Source: Clarireedia homoeocarpa (lineage: Eukaryota > Ascomycota > Leotiomycetes > Helotiales > Rutstroemiaceae). Taken from it: 64,000 nt of DNA. The position numbers and the translations under genes are program-made. The number at the start of each line of letters is the position of its first letter. Within the stretch, counting starts at the first letter, position 1. The stretch is taken from the NCBI GenBank assembly GCA_001465935.1, contig LNKV01000061.1:62001-126000 (forward strand), read 5' to 3'. Positions 1 through 11,260 of this stretch are shown piece by piece. The notes under the pieces are model-generated. The model made no database searches. It was not told where the DNA came from and saw only the letters and a program-made list of their open reading frames with translations.

Positions 1-2
1 AA

Positions 3-131
3 TCCCCAAGGCTGAACGAGCATAATGAAGTTTATAACTGGCCGAATGACTTTCTTCTGTATGATGTGCTTCTTGTGCGGTTTGTTGATGGGGTCGCATT
101 TAGGATGGGAGAAAGAAGCGTCTGGGTGTAA
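3..131 (+). CDS. C-terminal fragment of a protein, HET-like tail (partial, cut by window edge)
   Basis: Reading from base 3 gives 42 codons and then TAA at 129-131. The peptide reads NWPNDFLLYDVLLVRF and then DGVAFRMGERSVWV. This pattern (hydrophobic-acidic stretch, then a GVAxR motif close to the stop) resembles the C-terminal tail of many fungal HET-domain proteins, where a 'YDxLLVxWxxGIAxR' segment is common. The rest of the gene would lie to the left of the window. The match is from memory of the family and is short, so the assignment is tentative. No intron is needed within the visible piece. Confidence 0.4.
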   Translation, partial: SPRLNEHNEVYNWPNDFLLYDVLLVRFVDGVAFRMGERSVWV

Positions 132-488
132 TTATTGATTAATGTGGAGATGATGTTTCTAAGTTACAATCCTCCGTGAACATATCTGCATAGTGCCTGG
201 AGCTAGTAAACGAACAGGCAACCCTAACAAGCTAACCCCCTGACCAAACAGCTAAGCGAACTGATAAGCAAGATAAGACACCCCCTTACTGGGAGTTGGG
301 AGGGTTTCCAAGATTGAAGCCGCCCTCAATTCTGGGGGGCTTCCATACTATAAAATACACATTTCTGGGTAATACCCTTAACAACCACATGCTACACTGA
401 CACCGTCGCTGTAAAAACGTCCTCAGAATTTCTAGGCCACTCGATGATGCGAATGAGCTGGATCTATAAATGTGTTGAAGGTTCAAAA

Positions 489-1368
489 GGGTACAGCAGG
501 TTGGCACGTAGAATAGTGCCTGTAGGCTTGAAATGGACTTAATAAGTAAGGGTTACTCGTGCTTGATTCAACTGTTCTACCTATTTTGCAGTGGTAAAGG
601 ACTGCCTATATATAGCTTTTTATGTACTACTACTGTATTAGTACCTGGTCTACATACAGGTCTATTCTAAGCACTGCCTCCTCCTTCATGTAGGCCGCGG
701 CGTGGGGCCCCATCCGGGTTTTCAACTTCTTGTCCCGTCCATGGGTTCTTGGCAACCCGGCGGGTAATGGGTAACCCCCGGGTCATGGGCCAGCTTTTCA
801 TTTTCTCAGCCCACCCAATAGAGCCCTATAAGGGTCAGCAACCCGCCCACTGGGCTTCCGCCGCAGCCTGCCTTCATGTGAATATTATATCCTTCAGGCC
901 TATTAGGCCCATATTACTTTATTAAACACCAACAAAATAGATACCAATAGAAGGTGTAAGTATAATTAGTATACTCAGTATAATATCAGGTCTACTAAAT
1001 TTCTGTTAGAACTGCTGTAGTAGGGTAGGAGGACAAGGCCCCTACCTATCAAGTAACTAATCTATAATCTATATTAAATTGACCTAAGCCCGGACGACCA
1101 CCTGTGAAAAAAACACGGCCCATGTGACTTCGAAAACAGTTTTTGTAAGGAGCGACAGCGACTTACCCTCCTCAGCGAGTTGGGAGCCCCAGCGACCAAC
1201 TCAAGCTCGTATAAGTAACCAATATAAGCTTGCAAGGCCTATAGAGTGTATAATAATAGACTTACGAAGTCTACAGTAATAAGCCTAAAGAGTACCTGTA
1301 CCTATATAAAAAGTTCTTTCTATTTCGAAGCCTACAGGCACTATTCTATATGTCAACCTACTGTACCC
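489..1368. repeat. Foldback element with 48-bp terminal inverted repeats
   Basis: Bases 489-536 and the reverse complement of 1320-1368 are nearly identical. Both begin GGGTACAG and share a perfect core TAGAATAGTGCCTGTAGGCT. The arms differ by five substitutions, all transitions, and one inserted base. The 880-bp interior has no credible coding frame and is AT-rich, apart from a GC-rich 180-bp insert at 691-870. The terminal inverted repeats suggest a non-autonomous DNA transposon. No clear target-site duplication is visible at the ends. Transition-only divergence is what repeat-induced mutation or cytosine deamination would leave. Confidence 0.75.
691..870 (+). mobile_element. hAT-like MITE, copy 1 (with 8-bp target-site duplication)
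   Basis: A GC-rich 180-bp element runs from TAGGCCGCGGC to GCCGCAGCCTG. Its termini are an imperfect 11-bp inverted repeat. It is flanked by a perfect 8-bp direct repeat, CCTTCATG, at 683-690 and 871-878. An 8-bp duplication with TAGG/CAGG termini is the signature of hAT-superfamily transposition. The interior is made of GGGTAA/TTACCC-type palindromic words and encodes nothing. It sits inside the foldback element 489-1368 and so inserted later. Related copies lie at 6150-6768 and 11868-12178. Confidence 0.8.
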
Positions 1369-1685
1369 TCAACATACTCAGTCTCTATTGAACAACAGTA
1401 TTCTGAACAAGTATAGTCTTATCAATCTCTTAATAACCATTGAACTACTTCTGAAGATTTCATCGCCAAGTCTATGATATAGCCTTATTTCCTTTCTTTC
1501 CTGTGTAGTGTGCATATATATGAGATCTACAGTTCAACAAACTTCAACGTTACTGTAATATCTTTGACCATCTAATCAACTCGTCTCGTCTTCTGATACT
1601 ATCGAGACGAGTAAACACGCTTCATATTCTCCGGAGATCCCATCAAGTAATACCTTTAGTACAAATAATCAAGCACCAAAGCAGC

Positions 1686-3035
1686 ATGGTTAGCGAAAGC
1701 TCATTGTCTCCAGATGTCGAGAAGCTCATCACCGACCCCGAAGTGCTCAGGGTCTTGCGACTCTTCATCGCGCTTGGACGAACCGACATCATCAAATTCC
1801 TGAACGAGACAATCGATGAAGATGCCAAGGAGGTCCAAAACACATTGGAAGCCCTCCACTTCTTTGTAAAGCGAGGACTGCGAACTCAACGATATCTCAC
1901 GGAGCAGATGCGTAGCGGCAGAGAGCCCTCCGATTGGCCATACGACCCCGACGAAGAGGAATCCTTCTCATCCGCCGAAACGCACCTCGTGAACAAATAT
2001 AAGTTTGGAGCGCGGTGGCCCACAGTGCGTGGCGCAATCGATGTATTCCGCCGCGGATTACTCAACTGCATTGATAAGATGGAGTGGGAGGATCCCGTCA
2101 CGAGGTTGAAATATCGTGCCTGGACTACCGTCAACATCTGCCCTCCCGACAGACGCCTATGGGACCGAAACAGCACAGCATATAAAAGCCAGCGGTTTTG
2201 TGCGTATTCGCGGCTACAGGTTGTGATCTTTTACCCCGGGCTGGTCAACCTCGCATTCCTAGAGCAAGCGCAAGCCGATGTGCTAAAGCGGGCCGAGGCA
2301 CACTTCAATAGGCATTGGGCACGCTCCGAGCGTTTTCGTAAGAAAGCTGTAAAAGTAACGCGTCGTGTGCTCGAGCGCTACGGCAGTGTCGACGACGGGT
2401 ACACAAATTATGATGGGCTTTTGACGAAAGAAGCGCTCGTGGAAAAGCGGAAAGTCATTCTTGCTGATTTTGACGCCCAGTATGACGCGATGCTGGGTGC
2501 CGGCGTGGAGGACTTTCGCGAGTTCTCTCATGCGGGTTGGTGGTATAAGTACGGGTCGTTCTGGAGCCCAGGAAACTCGATTGGCAGCATTCTGCATTCG
2601 AATATAATGCTGGCGGGGAAGAAGTTCAGAGAAAATTGCAATAAGGCTAATGACTCTAAGGAAGTCAGGACCGAAGTGGCCACGCGCGCCGTTAGCCGTT
2701 TTGGATATGCGTCCACTCTAAGTAGACATTCATCAACCACTTCCCAAAGACGCCCAAAGAATAGCCATAGGCATGCGCATGACGGCACATCGGATGCAAA
2801 AGTTACACCACATGATACAGCAAAAGGGAAAGGAATAGAAGGAGGTGATCAGCATAAGCGTCGAGAACATCGAAATCGTGAACGTTCACCAACAACTGAG
2901 AATCATAATCGTAATAAAGCAGGGACAAAAACAGGAACATCGAGTGAAAGAACCAAAAAAACTAGTGCGGGTAATTCATCTTCCAGGTCATCATCACGTA
3001 GTTCTACTGGCAGGTTGGCAGCGATGTTCGGTTAA
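1686..3035 (+). CDS. Hypothetical protein, 449 aa
   Basis: A single uninterrupted 449-codon frame begins with ATG in a reasonable context (GCAGCATGG). I do not recognise the family. Residues 1-300 look globular, with several Trp/Tyr-rich patches such as HAGWWYKYGSFWSPG near residue 285 and alternating charged helices. The last 110 residues are a low-complexity basic Ser/Arg/His tail (HRHAHDG, KRREHRNRERS, SSSRSSSRSSTGR) that is likely disordered and could be nuclear or RNA-associated. No signal peptide or membrane segment is apparent. It lies alone between repeats and a convergent DUF3176 gene, a setting typical of lineage-specific genes. Function unknown. Confidence 0.6.
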   Translation: MVSESSLSPDVEKLITDPEVLRVLRLFIALGRTDIIKFLNETIDEDAKEVQNTLEALHFFVKRGLRTQRYLTEQMRSGREPSDWPYDPDEEESFSSAETHLVNKYKFGARWPTVRGAIDVFRRGLLNCIDKMEWEDPVTRLKYRAWTTVNICPPDRRLWDRNSTAYKSQRFCAYSRLQVVIFYPGLVNLAFLEQAQADVLKRAEAHFNRHWARSERFRKKAVKVTRRVLERYGSVDDGYTNYDGLLTKEALVEKRKVILADFDAQYDAMLGAGVEDFREFSHAGWWYKYGSFWSPGNSIGSILHSNIMLAGKKFRENCNKANDSKEVRTEVATRAVSRFGYASTLSRHSSTTSQRRPKNSHRHAHDGTSDAKVTPHDTAKGKGIEGGDQHKRREHRNRERSPTTENHNRNKAGTKTGTSSERTKKTSAGNSSSRSSSRSSTGRLAAMFG

Positions 3036-3670
3036 CGAAAATGAGAAGACGACCTAAGGTCACATGTTTTATACTTGGGTAAGGGGAAATTATATAATAC
3101 AAAAAAAAATGTTGTATTTATTCTAGGATTTATATTAAATCGAAAAATCGAGATTGGAATATAGATTTAAGTTTATTAAATAAATCAAACTCTCAAGGAT
3201 TTGAATAATTCACAGCTCTGTGGTACCCTAAACTTTTGGGGGTATATATTTTTAACTGTAAAGATGTCAGGCATATACGACCATAGATCAAGGAGAATTG
3301 GGCTATCAATATGATCTATAGCAGCTGTCGCCGTCTCGAATCCAGAGTTCCAACTTCCGTATCATGTAGGTACTTATCCTGTTTCTCTTGAAACGGTTTT
3401 TGGATTGATCGTTTTGTCAACTAACTAAGATATGTACCAAATCCAGCTTCATCCTATGTATCTTGACACAATAGGGATATGATTGAGACGGTTCCGAACA
3501 CGTGCATTCACCTGAGATATAGTCGCATGTTCACAATGAAGTGGAGCAAACCGGCACTGGTAACGGGAAAGATGCTGAAACATCTTACATCTACTCAAGA
3601 GTCAAGAAATCCAATTATCTCACCCCCCCAACTTGAAGATTCCTGTAATTAAATCATCTCAGCACTAATA
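3036..3670. other. Intergenic stretch between convergent genes
   Basis: AT-rich sequence between the convergent 449-aa gene and the DUF3176 gene. It should contain both 3' ends. Nothing else could be supported. Confidence 0.4.
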
Positions 3671-5879
3671 TTACTGTTCAGAGAATCGCCATCCGTTGTC
3701 ACCCCTTATAAGTTTGACTCTGATTCGTTTCGCAGACTGATACAAGTCCTTCTGCTGAACAAGTAAGCCCTCATCACTTTTTTCCAGCTCGTGCCGCTGT
3801 CGCACGACAGCTGAATCATCCAAACCATGCCACATCAGTGCCAGAGAGGAGCTCTTCCAATCGCCCTGCCACCAATAGTCCATACTCCGATGCGCCGTTA
3901 CGATAACTGTGAAAAGGAAGAGAACGGCGAGGCCTAGAACCGCCGCTGCAAGGCTTATCCATGCCCACCGTACCTTTATGCAAATCTCTTCTCGCTGCGC
4001 CTGTCCTTGGACGAAAGTCAAATTTGGACTGTCCAAAGAGTTCTGTCTCATGGCTCCTGTGATCGACCAGGCTAGGCCGTCCATGAAGGACTCGAAGCTC
4101 TGTTGTGTTGCTTGGCCTTCCTTGAATAGCCGAATAGTCCAAGGATCGCCGACGGTTTCATTTGCTGATAGGCTGATATAGTCGGACAGCATCTGAACCA
4201 AACTATCGTTGATTTGTGCGGAGAGGAAGCGATTCATAGCAATAGTAAAACCCGCGCTAAGACTCCAGAAACATCTCTTTGGGTACCACATAGCCGGACT
4301 AGTAGATGCATTTGGTCTGCCGTACTCGCTGGCATATGGATCGTCGTACGGAGTCATAGTATCTGTTCTTATTTGAATAGTATTCTCAGAAGTGTTATAC
4401 AGTGTAGCGTTGCAGGAGATAAAGGAGCCGGTATTTGATAGGGTGAGGTTTGTCGCGAGAGCGAATCCATTCTTGGGCAAGTCGACGTAGGTTAGGTTTA
4501 TGCCTACTCCGACTTCACGTTCGGAGTACACCCCCTTCGTGACACTGGCTTCATAGCTCTTGATACAGGGGAAAAGAGAACAGCGATATGCCGCGGAGGA
4601 TGCTGGGTTCCAACCTACTATTCTCGTCAATAAGCCATCAAACGTGAAGACAGTTGCGTTGACTAGCTTATTCTCGGTCGTCATCATTAATGCCCCTGAA
4701 CCGATTGTTGCACCTGATGCAAGTGACATATTCCAGAAACCAGACTTATTATTGCTGGAAATAGTACTAGAGATGTCGGAACAGGACCGACACATGGCAA
4801 GAGATTGAAAGGCTGGAAATGTGCAGTTGGCTGTTGAGCAGGACGCTTTTATACTTTCTGAACTGCTTGTTGGTGAATTCATGAGTCCATTATACGTCGC
4901 AACCTGTTCAAAGCCCACTAAACTGTAATCCAGCGGACTGAGCCTTTGCCTAGTGTTGAACGTCTGCGTCCTCGGAGCTCTGGCGTCTGTTGAATTGATA
5001 GCATTGGAAACATTCTGCAAGCAGGTATAGTCTTGGATGATCTGCTGCGAGAATGGATCTACAAGCAAACCTAGAATTGTCAGGAAAGCTCCGAAGTTCA
5101 CTATCCATCTGGAAAGTTACCGTTAGCCGGAGCCCAACCGAAGGTTTAGTCGACCTTGCTGGGAATAGAAGAGAGGACAAGTGCGACGTACAAGATGCTG
5201 TTCAGATGTAATGGCCATGAGAATACCATACGAGCTGACCCCCAAGCGCCTCTGCTTACTCGATCTATCCGCTCCATATCAGCCAGCGCGTGGGGTTCTT
5301 TAAACAGAAGCCATTTGAGCTGACTGGTTCCTGCCGTTCCATTAATCAGATAAAGGAATCATCCAAAATCTCCGCACAGATTGTCCCACTCTTACCTTCA
5401 GCTACGGCAAATAATAAAGTTGCTTTGAATAGGGCTATGAAAACAGATATCAGGGCGTTGACAGTGATTTTGTATGGCCACTGAGGTCGCGGTTGATCTT
5501 GATGAAGCGAAAGAATCAAGACCAAGGCCGCCAGGGACAAAGCGGCGACCAGGAGGCTTAGCAACTCGGTTGACCAGACCCGGAAAGTGGTGCAAAGCCG
5601 ACTTTTTGCATACTGCGGTAGTAATTTGGAATCTGTCGCAACCTTCCCGCTCCCTGGCCGCGGTGCCTGATCTGAGGTTCCATCTTCAATCATATCGTTT
5701 GCGCCATCATTGCTTCGAGTCTCGAGATCTGAGTTTCCACTCTCACTCAATCCGTTTGTACTATCATTCCTTTGCGTTTCGATACTTCCGGAATCATCAT
5801 TCTCAAGAGGTTGAGACGCTGTCGATGGTGGCACGTCAGCGAGAAGCGCACTACTTTCATGAAAACCTTGGACTGGCAT
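3671..5879 (-). CDS. DUF3176-family transmembrane protein, three exons, 686 aa
   Basis: Exons are 5879-5396, 5330-5192 and 5108-3671, with GTAAG and GTACGT donors, and the spliced length is 2061 bp. The joins restore the family signature: WPYKITVNALISVF and a second membrane segment ending in VAEG, then TSQLKWLLF, a DRVSRGAWGS motif and LVDPFSQQ. That order is characteristic of DUF3176 (PF11374), a large fungal family of unknown function. Residues 1-95 are an acidic, probably cytosolic, disordered head. Three membrane segments follow within roughly residues 105-230. A long extracellular or lumenal part has many N-glycosylation sequons and Cys pairs, and one more membrane segment (WAWISLAAAVLGLAVLFLF) sits near the C-terminus. 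Role unknown. Confidence 0.85.
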
Positions 5880-6149
5880 GATGGAAATGTTGTGGTCAAA
5901 TAATTTCAGAATTATGCGAGAAATGATACAATGATCTTGAAATCGATGAATAAATTCAGATTTCTAAAGAGAGGAATGCTTCTCCATTTTTATGAAACCG
6001 TAAGCGAAAAACAGCCCCCGTAAATGCCTCCTAGATTTAGTCTGGTGTCACGCTGATGCTTTAGCCATGCGGCGCAGATGTAAGTCGTCGGCCGCCATTG
6101 TGACGGATTTACTTATGTCTGTGGAGGCTGGAAGCTTTAGCCCGGTTGT

Positions 6150-6768
6150 TAGGCTGCGGCGTGGGGCCCCCATGGGCCGGGTTTTCCACTTCTTGTCCCG
6201 CCCCCATGGCTGGGCGGGTAATGGGACAATGGGATGTCCCGCCCATGGGTTACCCAGTGGGCNCCCACTGGGTCCCCATGGGCTGGGCGGGTAATGGGAC
6301 AATGGGATGTCCCGCCCACTGGGTCCCCATGGGCTGGGCGGGTAATGGGACAATGGGATGTCCCGCCCATGGGTTACCCAGCGGGCTGCCAAGAACCCAA
6401 TGGGGTGCTAAGAACCTAGGACCTATTTTAGACTAAGAAGTTATATAGAAAATAATTTCTACTAATCTCAAAAATATACTCTTTCTACTAATCTCAAAAA
6501 TATACTCTTTCTACTATATACTTTGTACTGAAAATTGAACTTGTGATTTTGTCTAGCTAAAATATCACTTACATATTCTTAACTCTACTGCTACTGCAGT
6601 CTCTTCTATAATAAATTAGTTATTGCCTATTACTCCGTGGGCTACCCATTACCTATAACCCAATTTATTACCCACTGGGTAATGGGTAACCCATGGGTCG
6701 TGGGCCGGGTTTTCATTTTCTCAGCCCACCCATTGGGGCCCCGCCCGCTGGGCTTCTGCCGCAACCTA
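6150..6768 (+). mobile_element. hAT-like MITE family, copy 2 (expanded, 619 bp)
   Basis: The 5' end TAGGCTGCGGC and 3' end GCCGCAACCTA form the same terminal inverted repeat as copy 1. The left 60 bp and right 110 bp align with copy 1, including the word TTTTCATTTTCTCAGCCCAC. The interior is enlarged by about three tandem units built on GGCTGGGCGGGTAATGGGAC and GGGATGTCCCGCCCA (6200-6400) and by an AT-rich block with a 26-bp direct duplication (6456-6481, 6482-6507). One base is unresolved (N at 6263) inside the tandem array. No 8-bp target duplication remains at these ends, so this may be a fused or old copy. Confidence 0.65.
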
Positions 6769-6793
6769 TTTAGGCATTAGAATAGAAAGTATG

Positions 6794-7019
6794 TGATGAG
6801 TTACTACTTTAGTAGCTGGCCGAATAAATCCAAACACTGGGTTCCTATATTATTTCTAGTACTTAATACTATTTGGGTGTAAGATACTAGAAAGCAAGGT
6901 TGATTTGGAGTATAAAAGCTGTATATTTGCTCATAATGCTACTGTATTTAGCAAGGTGCTGGAAGGCTCCTGGACCCAGTGTTTGGATTTATTTGGCCTG
7001 TAGCGAAGTAGACTGATCA
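6794..7019. repeat. MITE-like element with long imperfect terminal inverted repeats
   Basis: Bases 6818-6845 and the reverse complement of 6972-6998 match almost perfectly around AATAAATCCAAACACTGGGT. The pairing continues outward, less perfectly, to TGATGAGT at 6794 and TGATCAGT read inward from 7019. The 226-bp unit has an AT-rich interior and no coding frame. It lies 26 bp from the end of the hAT-like copy. It is unrelated in sequence to the GGGTAA/TTACCC elements, so it is a second family. Confidence 0.65.
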
Positions 7020-8153
7020 GTTATTAGATAATAATAGGGACCGCGCAACCAACATCTAATACTTTCGACAACCACATCCCGGTTGCCTTCTGGTCGATTG
7101 AAAACTAATAGTACTAATTACTCGGCCTTTTCTCTCTTTTCTGCCGTTCTGATTGCTGCTGCATATATTCCTAACGCCACCAGGCTGTTGAGCCCCAAGA
7201 ATATGCTGGCACAATGCATCTACATCATCGTGAAAATCAAAGCCGAGGGACAGACGAAAAAAAGACATATTCGCAGATTGTGGTTATTCCATATCTATTC
7301 TCCCTATACCAGCTGCCGTCTAGTGACACAAGGCGAGAAGTATGTTCCGCTGCTTGGTGAAGAGAAAGGAATGCAATCCTGGCCAATTTCTTCGGAAGAG
7401 AGCGAGAAGCAGGGGAAGACCAGAAGTATATTTAGTTGGGTTGATCACTACAGTAGTAGATATACTAACCTATCCGATCAACTCCAACCTTGGATATAGA
7501 TATACAACCAATATATATATATATATACTTTTGAGATCTTCTATTCTTAGCATATATATATATATGAGCTCTTAGTGTTCAAATTTGACGTGAATAATCA
7601 GATATATAAGTTCTTGGATGTCCAAATTTCACTTACATCCAAAGGTGCTCAGGTAGTCATTACAGTACATCACATCACATCATCTATTGGTTGTTTGGGG
7701 GAGGGTGTTGCGCTGTTGATTTTAGTTTAGTTTCCTCGACTTGTGTATTATTCTGTTCAACGGTCGATACGATGTAGAGAAATGACTTTTCGATTGTCGA
7801 TTATCTGGACAGAAGAGAAATATTCGGGGAGTGGTAGATTAATAAATTGATGGGTTGGATTGGTGGTCTGCTTGCTGGCTGGTGATAGAGGAGAGAGAGA
7901 GAGTTGGAAGGGGAGATGTGTTTCGGAATTAATATTATTGTAAAAGAGCGATTAAATATACTCTTAAGTCTATATATATCATTGCACAGGTGCAAGAGAT
8001 TCTACGTAGAAAAGAACTATTTACAAAATTCTTCTTTCAATACTCGAAGTTACCGAAAGATGAAGAACTCGCTTCGTTAAGGGGTGCGACCAGCGTATTA
8101 CTCCTCCTGTGAATTACTCCGCTATACGGGTGTAAAAGCTTTCTAGAACGCTG

Positions 8154-10066
8154 TCAAATATAGGGAGAATAGTCTCGTCGCCGGCGCATCGAAATACGGA
8201 ACGTAAGAGGTGGTGTGCTGGTATCATTAAATCGCGTGTTGCGTGGACGCGAAGAGAGAGGTTGGATATCGTAATGAAGAAATATGTGCGAGAAGAGAAG
8301 TTTTAGGATGTGAGATGCGATTCTTTTGCCTGCGCTGTGGGGGGAAAGGGGGGAGAGATTAGAGATGGATGTTGTGAAGAATTGAAAACAGAAAGACATA
8401 CCAGTTGTGTCTGCCCAGACCGAAGGCCAAGAAGGTAGGGGAAGTCGTTGTCATAGAGAGACATTTCTTGATCCCAGCATCGGGGGAGTTTTCCATCGTG
8501 TCGCGACGCGCTGCGCAAGTCGAATCACCCACAAAGCGAAATGGCATATACCTCAAAGGAGAGGGATAGAACTCCTCTGACGTCTGAATCGAGTAGTTCG
8601 GAGTGCCTATCCAACAGCCATACGGTATGTTCGTTCCATCTGGGAGCGTCACACCGTTGCGAGATACCTGGTAGTGGTCACAGGTCAGTCAGCTCATCTT
8701 GCATATCACCAGCATGATCCTGGCAAACTCACAATCTTCCGCTTAGGCCAGGGAACGAATGACGGGTTGAGTCTCATTGATTCTCGAATTGCGCTGTCGG
8801 TCTTTACTAGTTTCGAAAGTACGGATGGATCGGTTCCGTTGTTTGATTCTCCGTATGCAGTATATGCTTCCTCGCGAAGTATCTCATAATATTTCTCCCT
8901 TGGATCTGAACTCAAGATGTCTAAGAATACATTTCCAGCGGTGATGGCGGTTGGTGTGGTTAGAATGCTCTGGAGAGAAATTAAGTTAGATGGTTGCTCC
9001 TGATCACGAATGATAGAAGCTTACTTTGGCCAATATAACAGAGGCGACATCATTCGTGTCAAACATCGATCTCCTTTTATCCTTCACAAGTGCAGATGCG
9101 ATGTGTTCTAAAAAAGTTCTCGGGATCAGATCTGCATTAGCGACGTCTCCTCGCTGGTGTGTGGCTTCTGCTTGGTGTAACACTCGATGCAATATGGGAC
9201 GGACTATCTTGAGGCAATTTTTGAAAGACCTCGCAACGGGTATTCCGATGAGAAATCCAAAAAAATGGCTTCAGAAAGCTTGGCGAATACTCTCCAACTA
9301 ATAACAAACCAATGTTGTATCGAAAGATCAGTTTGGCGTAATTTTTAGTGAAGTCTGGGTTCTCAACCATTTCTTTACCATAAATAATACGTATCAATGG
9401 CTTTGAACCTATCTCCTCCATGCTTTCGAGAAGTCTGACTTCTTTCCAGACACTGCCATCTACACTGAAGACTGAGTCGATATTTTCTTGTAGCTCAAGT
9501 AAGATATCTTGATGAATGGTGTTAAGACTCCTTTGTGAGAATTGCCGAAGGTGATCGCCCATGAAGTTTAAGAGTGTTGGCACTTCGGGAAAGGTATATG
9601 GCATGAAATATTTCAAACCCATACTTTCCTCATGGAGAGCATGGGCGGAGACGGTATCCTCTGGTTGGGACATAATCCATTTTGTATATTTTGGAGGGAT
9701 AATAACAAGGGGGTTGAAGTTAAGACATGGAAGAATGTATGGCCGAGCTTTTGAAGTAGATGTTTCCTGGCTCTGTCATTCGAAAGAGTTCAGCATTAGA
9801 TGCATCTCCTATGTAGAACAATTGACCAGAGAAGTTCTCACCTCTAGAAAGCCCTGGTGGCTCGTCTGAAAGCCGCGGCAGTATTCTCTCAAGCACGCTC
9901 TGGTCTTGGGGAAAATTTCATCTCGAAGACCAGTCCATTGAACTGAGCGGGGCAATTTCTGATAAGGGGAAAAGAAATAAAGGTGGAGGATTGAGCAGAA
10001 AACAAGAAGGGCGACAACGGACAAGATCAATGGCTTCTTTTCACAAATGACCCCGGTGATATCCAT
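8154..10066 (-). CDS. Cytochrome P450 monooxygenase with a one-base frameshift
   Basis: Five exons: 10066-9842, 9772-9025, 8969-8733, 8667-8402 and 8334-8154. An N-terminal membrane anchor (LILSVVALLVFCSILHLYFF) is followed by KLPRSVQW, NPLVIIPPKYTKWI, the ExxR motif of the K-helix (IRESMRL), the PERF-region YMPFRFV and the heme loop FGLGRHNCAGKRIA. The heme Cys is created exactly at the last splice junction (TG+C). The homology frame breaks inside a seven-base A run at 9259-9265 (plus strand). Dropping one base gives 1656 bp, or 551 codons, intact throughout. The general shape resembles ent-kaurene-oxidase-like fungal P450s of secondary metabolism. The frameshift is either a sequencing error in the homopolymer or early pseudogenization. 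Confidence 0.8.
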
Positions 10067-11260
10067 GCTGCATAGACCTTTGGGTTGGTGGTATGGGGAT
10101 TTACACAGCATGAGCAATGCAGTGCTCTCTGGAGGGCATTCCCGTGCTCAAGTATCTGAGCATGACTGCTAGAAATGGGGTATAAGGATTAAACATCACT
10201 AGACATGAAGTTTGATGGTTGTGACATGGCATACGCCGACATTGAGTTGAAGCACATCAAAGTAAAAAACTCCACCTGTCGGATAATATAAATCAATCCC
10301 GTACGGCTACAGGAGTACTCGGGAATGGTTTCCAACTACGGCATTCCCCCCTGACGGAAATGATCTCAATACAGGAGAGCTTGGCGACATGGATCGCTTA
10401 GATCTCCCACTTAGAAGAATTGGACACAATTCAACCAAGCACTACCCCTTATGTAATACAGTGGTGCCACGAATTGAAGTCTGTACCAACACCACCAAAA
10501 CTCATTCGAATCACTTTTTCGAGTATCTTGAAATCTTTATTAGGATTTCAAATAGAGTAGATCCAAATAAAGACCAGATCAATATATACTATATCATCAA
10601 GTACTTAATTCTCCAAAAGAAAATAATAAATTATCAACTTTTGACACAATAACTAAGTAAGTTTTTGAATATTTTGGTACAACAACTATCCGTCGGTGAG
10701 TTTCAATGTCGGCGTGTGTTAACATGGACATGCATGTACACAGTAGTAACTATACAACTATCTCCATATGTCTCAGCTCCTAGCTTTAGATTGCTCTAAA
10801 ACCTGTGCATGTCATCAAGAAGAACGGCCAATTTCATCTCCTGTCTTGACTTCACTCTGATTGTAAGTGATGATCATCACTATAAAACAGCTCATTGAAT
10901 GAGAACAAAATTTACTAGATCGAAATTTTATCCCCAAGTAAATCTCAAGCTTTTCTTACGAAGAAATCATATAACTTGAATTTAATGTTAATTATTAAAG
11001 TCGTTGTATATATAGGGTTTTATCATGCAGCATAGGCTCTGACTGGCTAGGACCAGTTCATTGATTCACCAAGACCGAATCAAAAGTAAAACACGTCGAT
11101 CACCGTGTTGGTTACCACTACAACACGTGGCTCTACAGTAAAGTTTATCTAAGCATGCATCTTATGTCACGAGCCTGAAAGCACGTTATTGGTTGTTTGA
11201 CCTCATGTAGACTATTGGGAATTTATCGTGCATACTATTACCTAAGAAGCTGCTGTAATA
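10067..11260. other. Gene-free stretch upstream of the P450
   Basis: AT-rich sequence, presumably including the P450 promoter near 10067-10400. A few short hairpins occur around 11068-11130, but no convincing gene was found. Confidence 0.35.

Larger units (their letters stand above)
132..1685. other. Gene-free stretch with nested repeats
   Basis: Apart from the foldback element and its nested MITE I see no coding frame. Bases 1369-1685 are pyrimidine-rich and AT-rich and probably form the promoter and 5' leader of the gene starting at 1686. Confidence 0.5.
5880..8153. other. Gene-free stretch holding two inverted-repeat elements and AT microsatellites
   Basis: Besides the elements at 6150-6768 and 6794-7019, this stretch has (AT)n runs near 7508-7527 and 7552-7565. 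A 138-codon frame at 7083-7499 has no family features and low-complexity composition; I do not support it as a gene. Confidence 0.4.

Noticed and set aside
3268..3370. TACGACCATAG followed by structured sequence, like the start of a 5S rRNA gene
   Set aside because: Only the first dozen bases match the fungal 5S consensus. The internal control region and 3' part do not fit.
7083..7499. 138-codon open frame on the plus strand
   Set aside because: No family features, a repeat-rich neighbourhood and composition like the surrounding non-coding DNA.
11068..11135. Cluster of hairpins with a tRNA A-box-like TAGTGGTAACC on the minus strand
   Set aside because: No matching B box and no acceptor-stem partner; a tRNA cannot be folded from it by eye.
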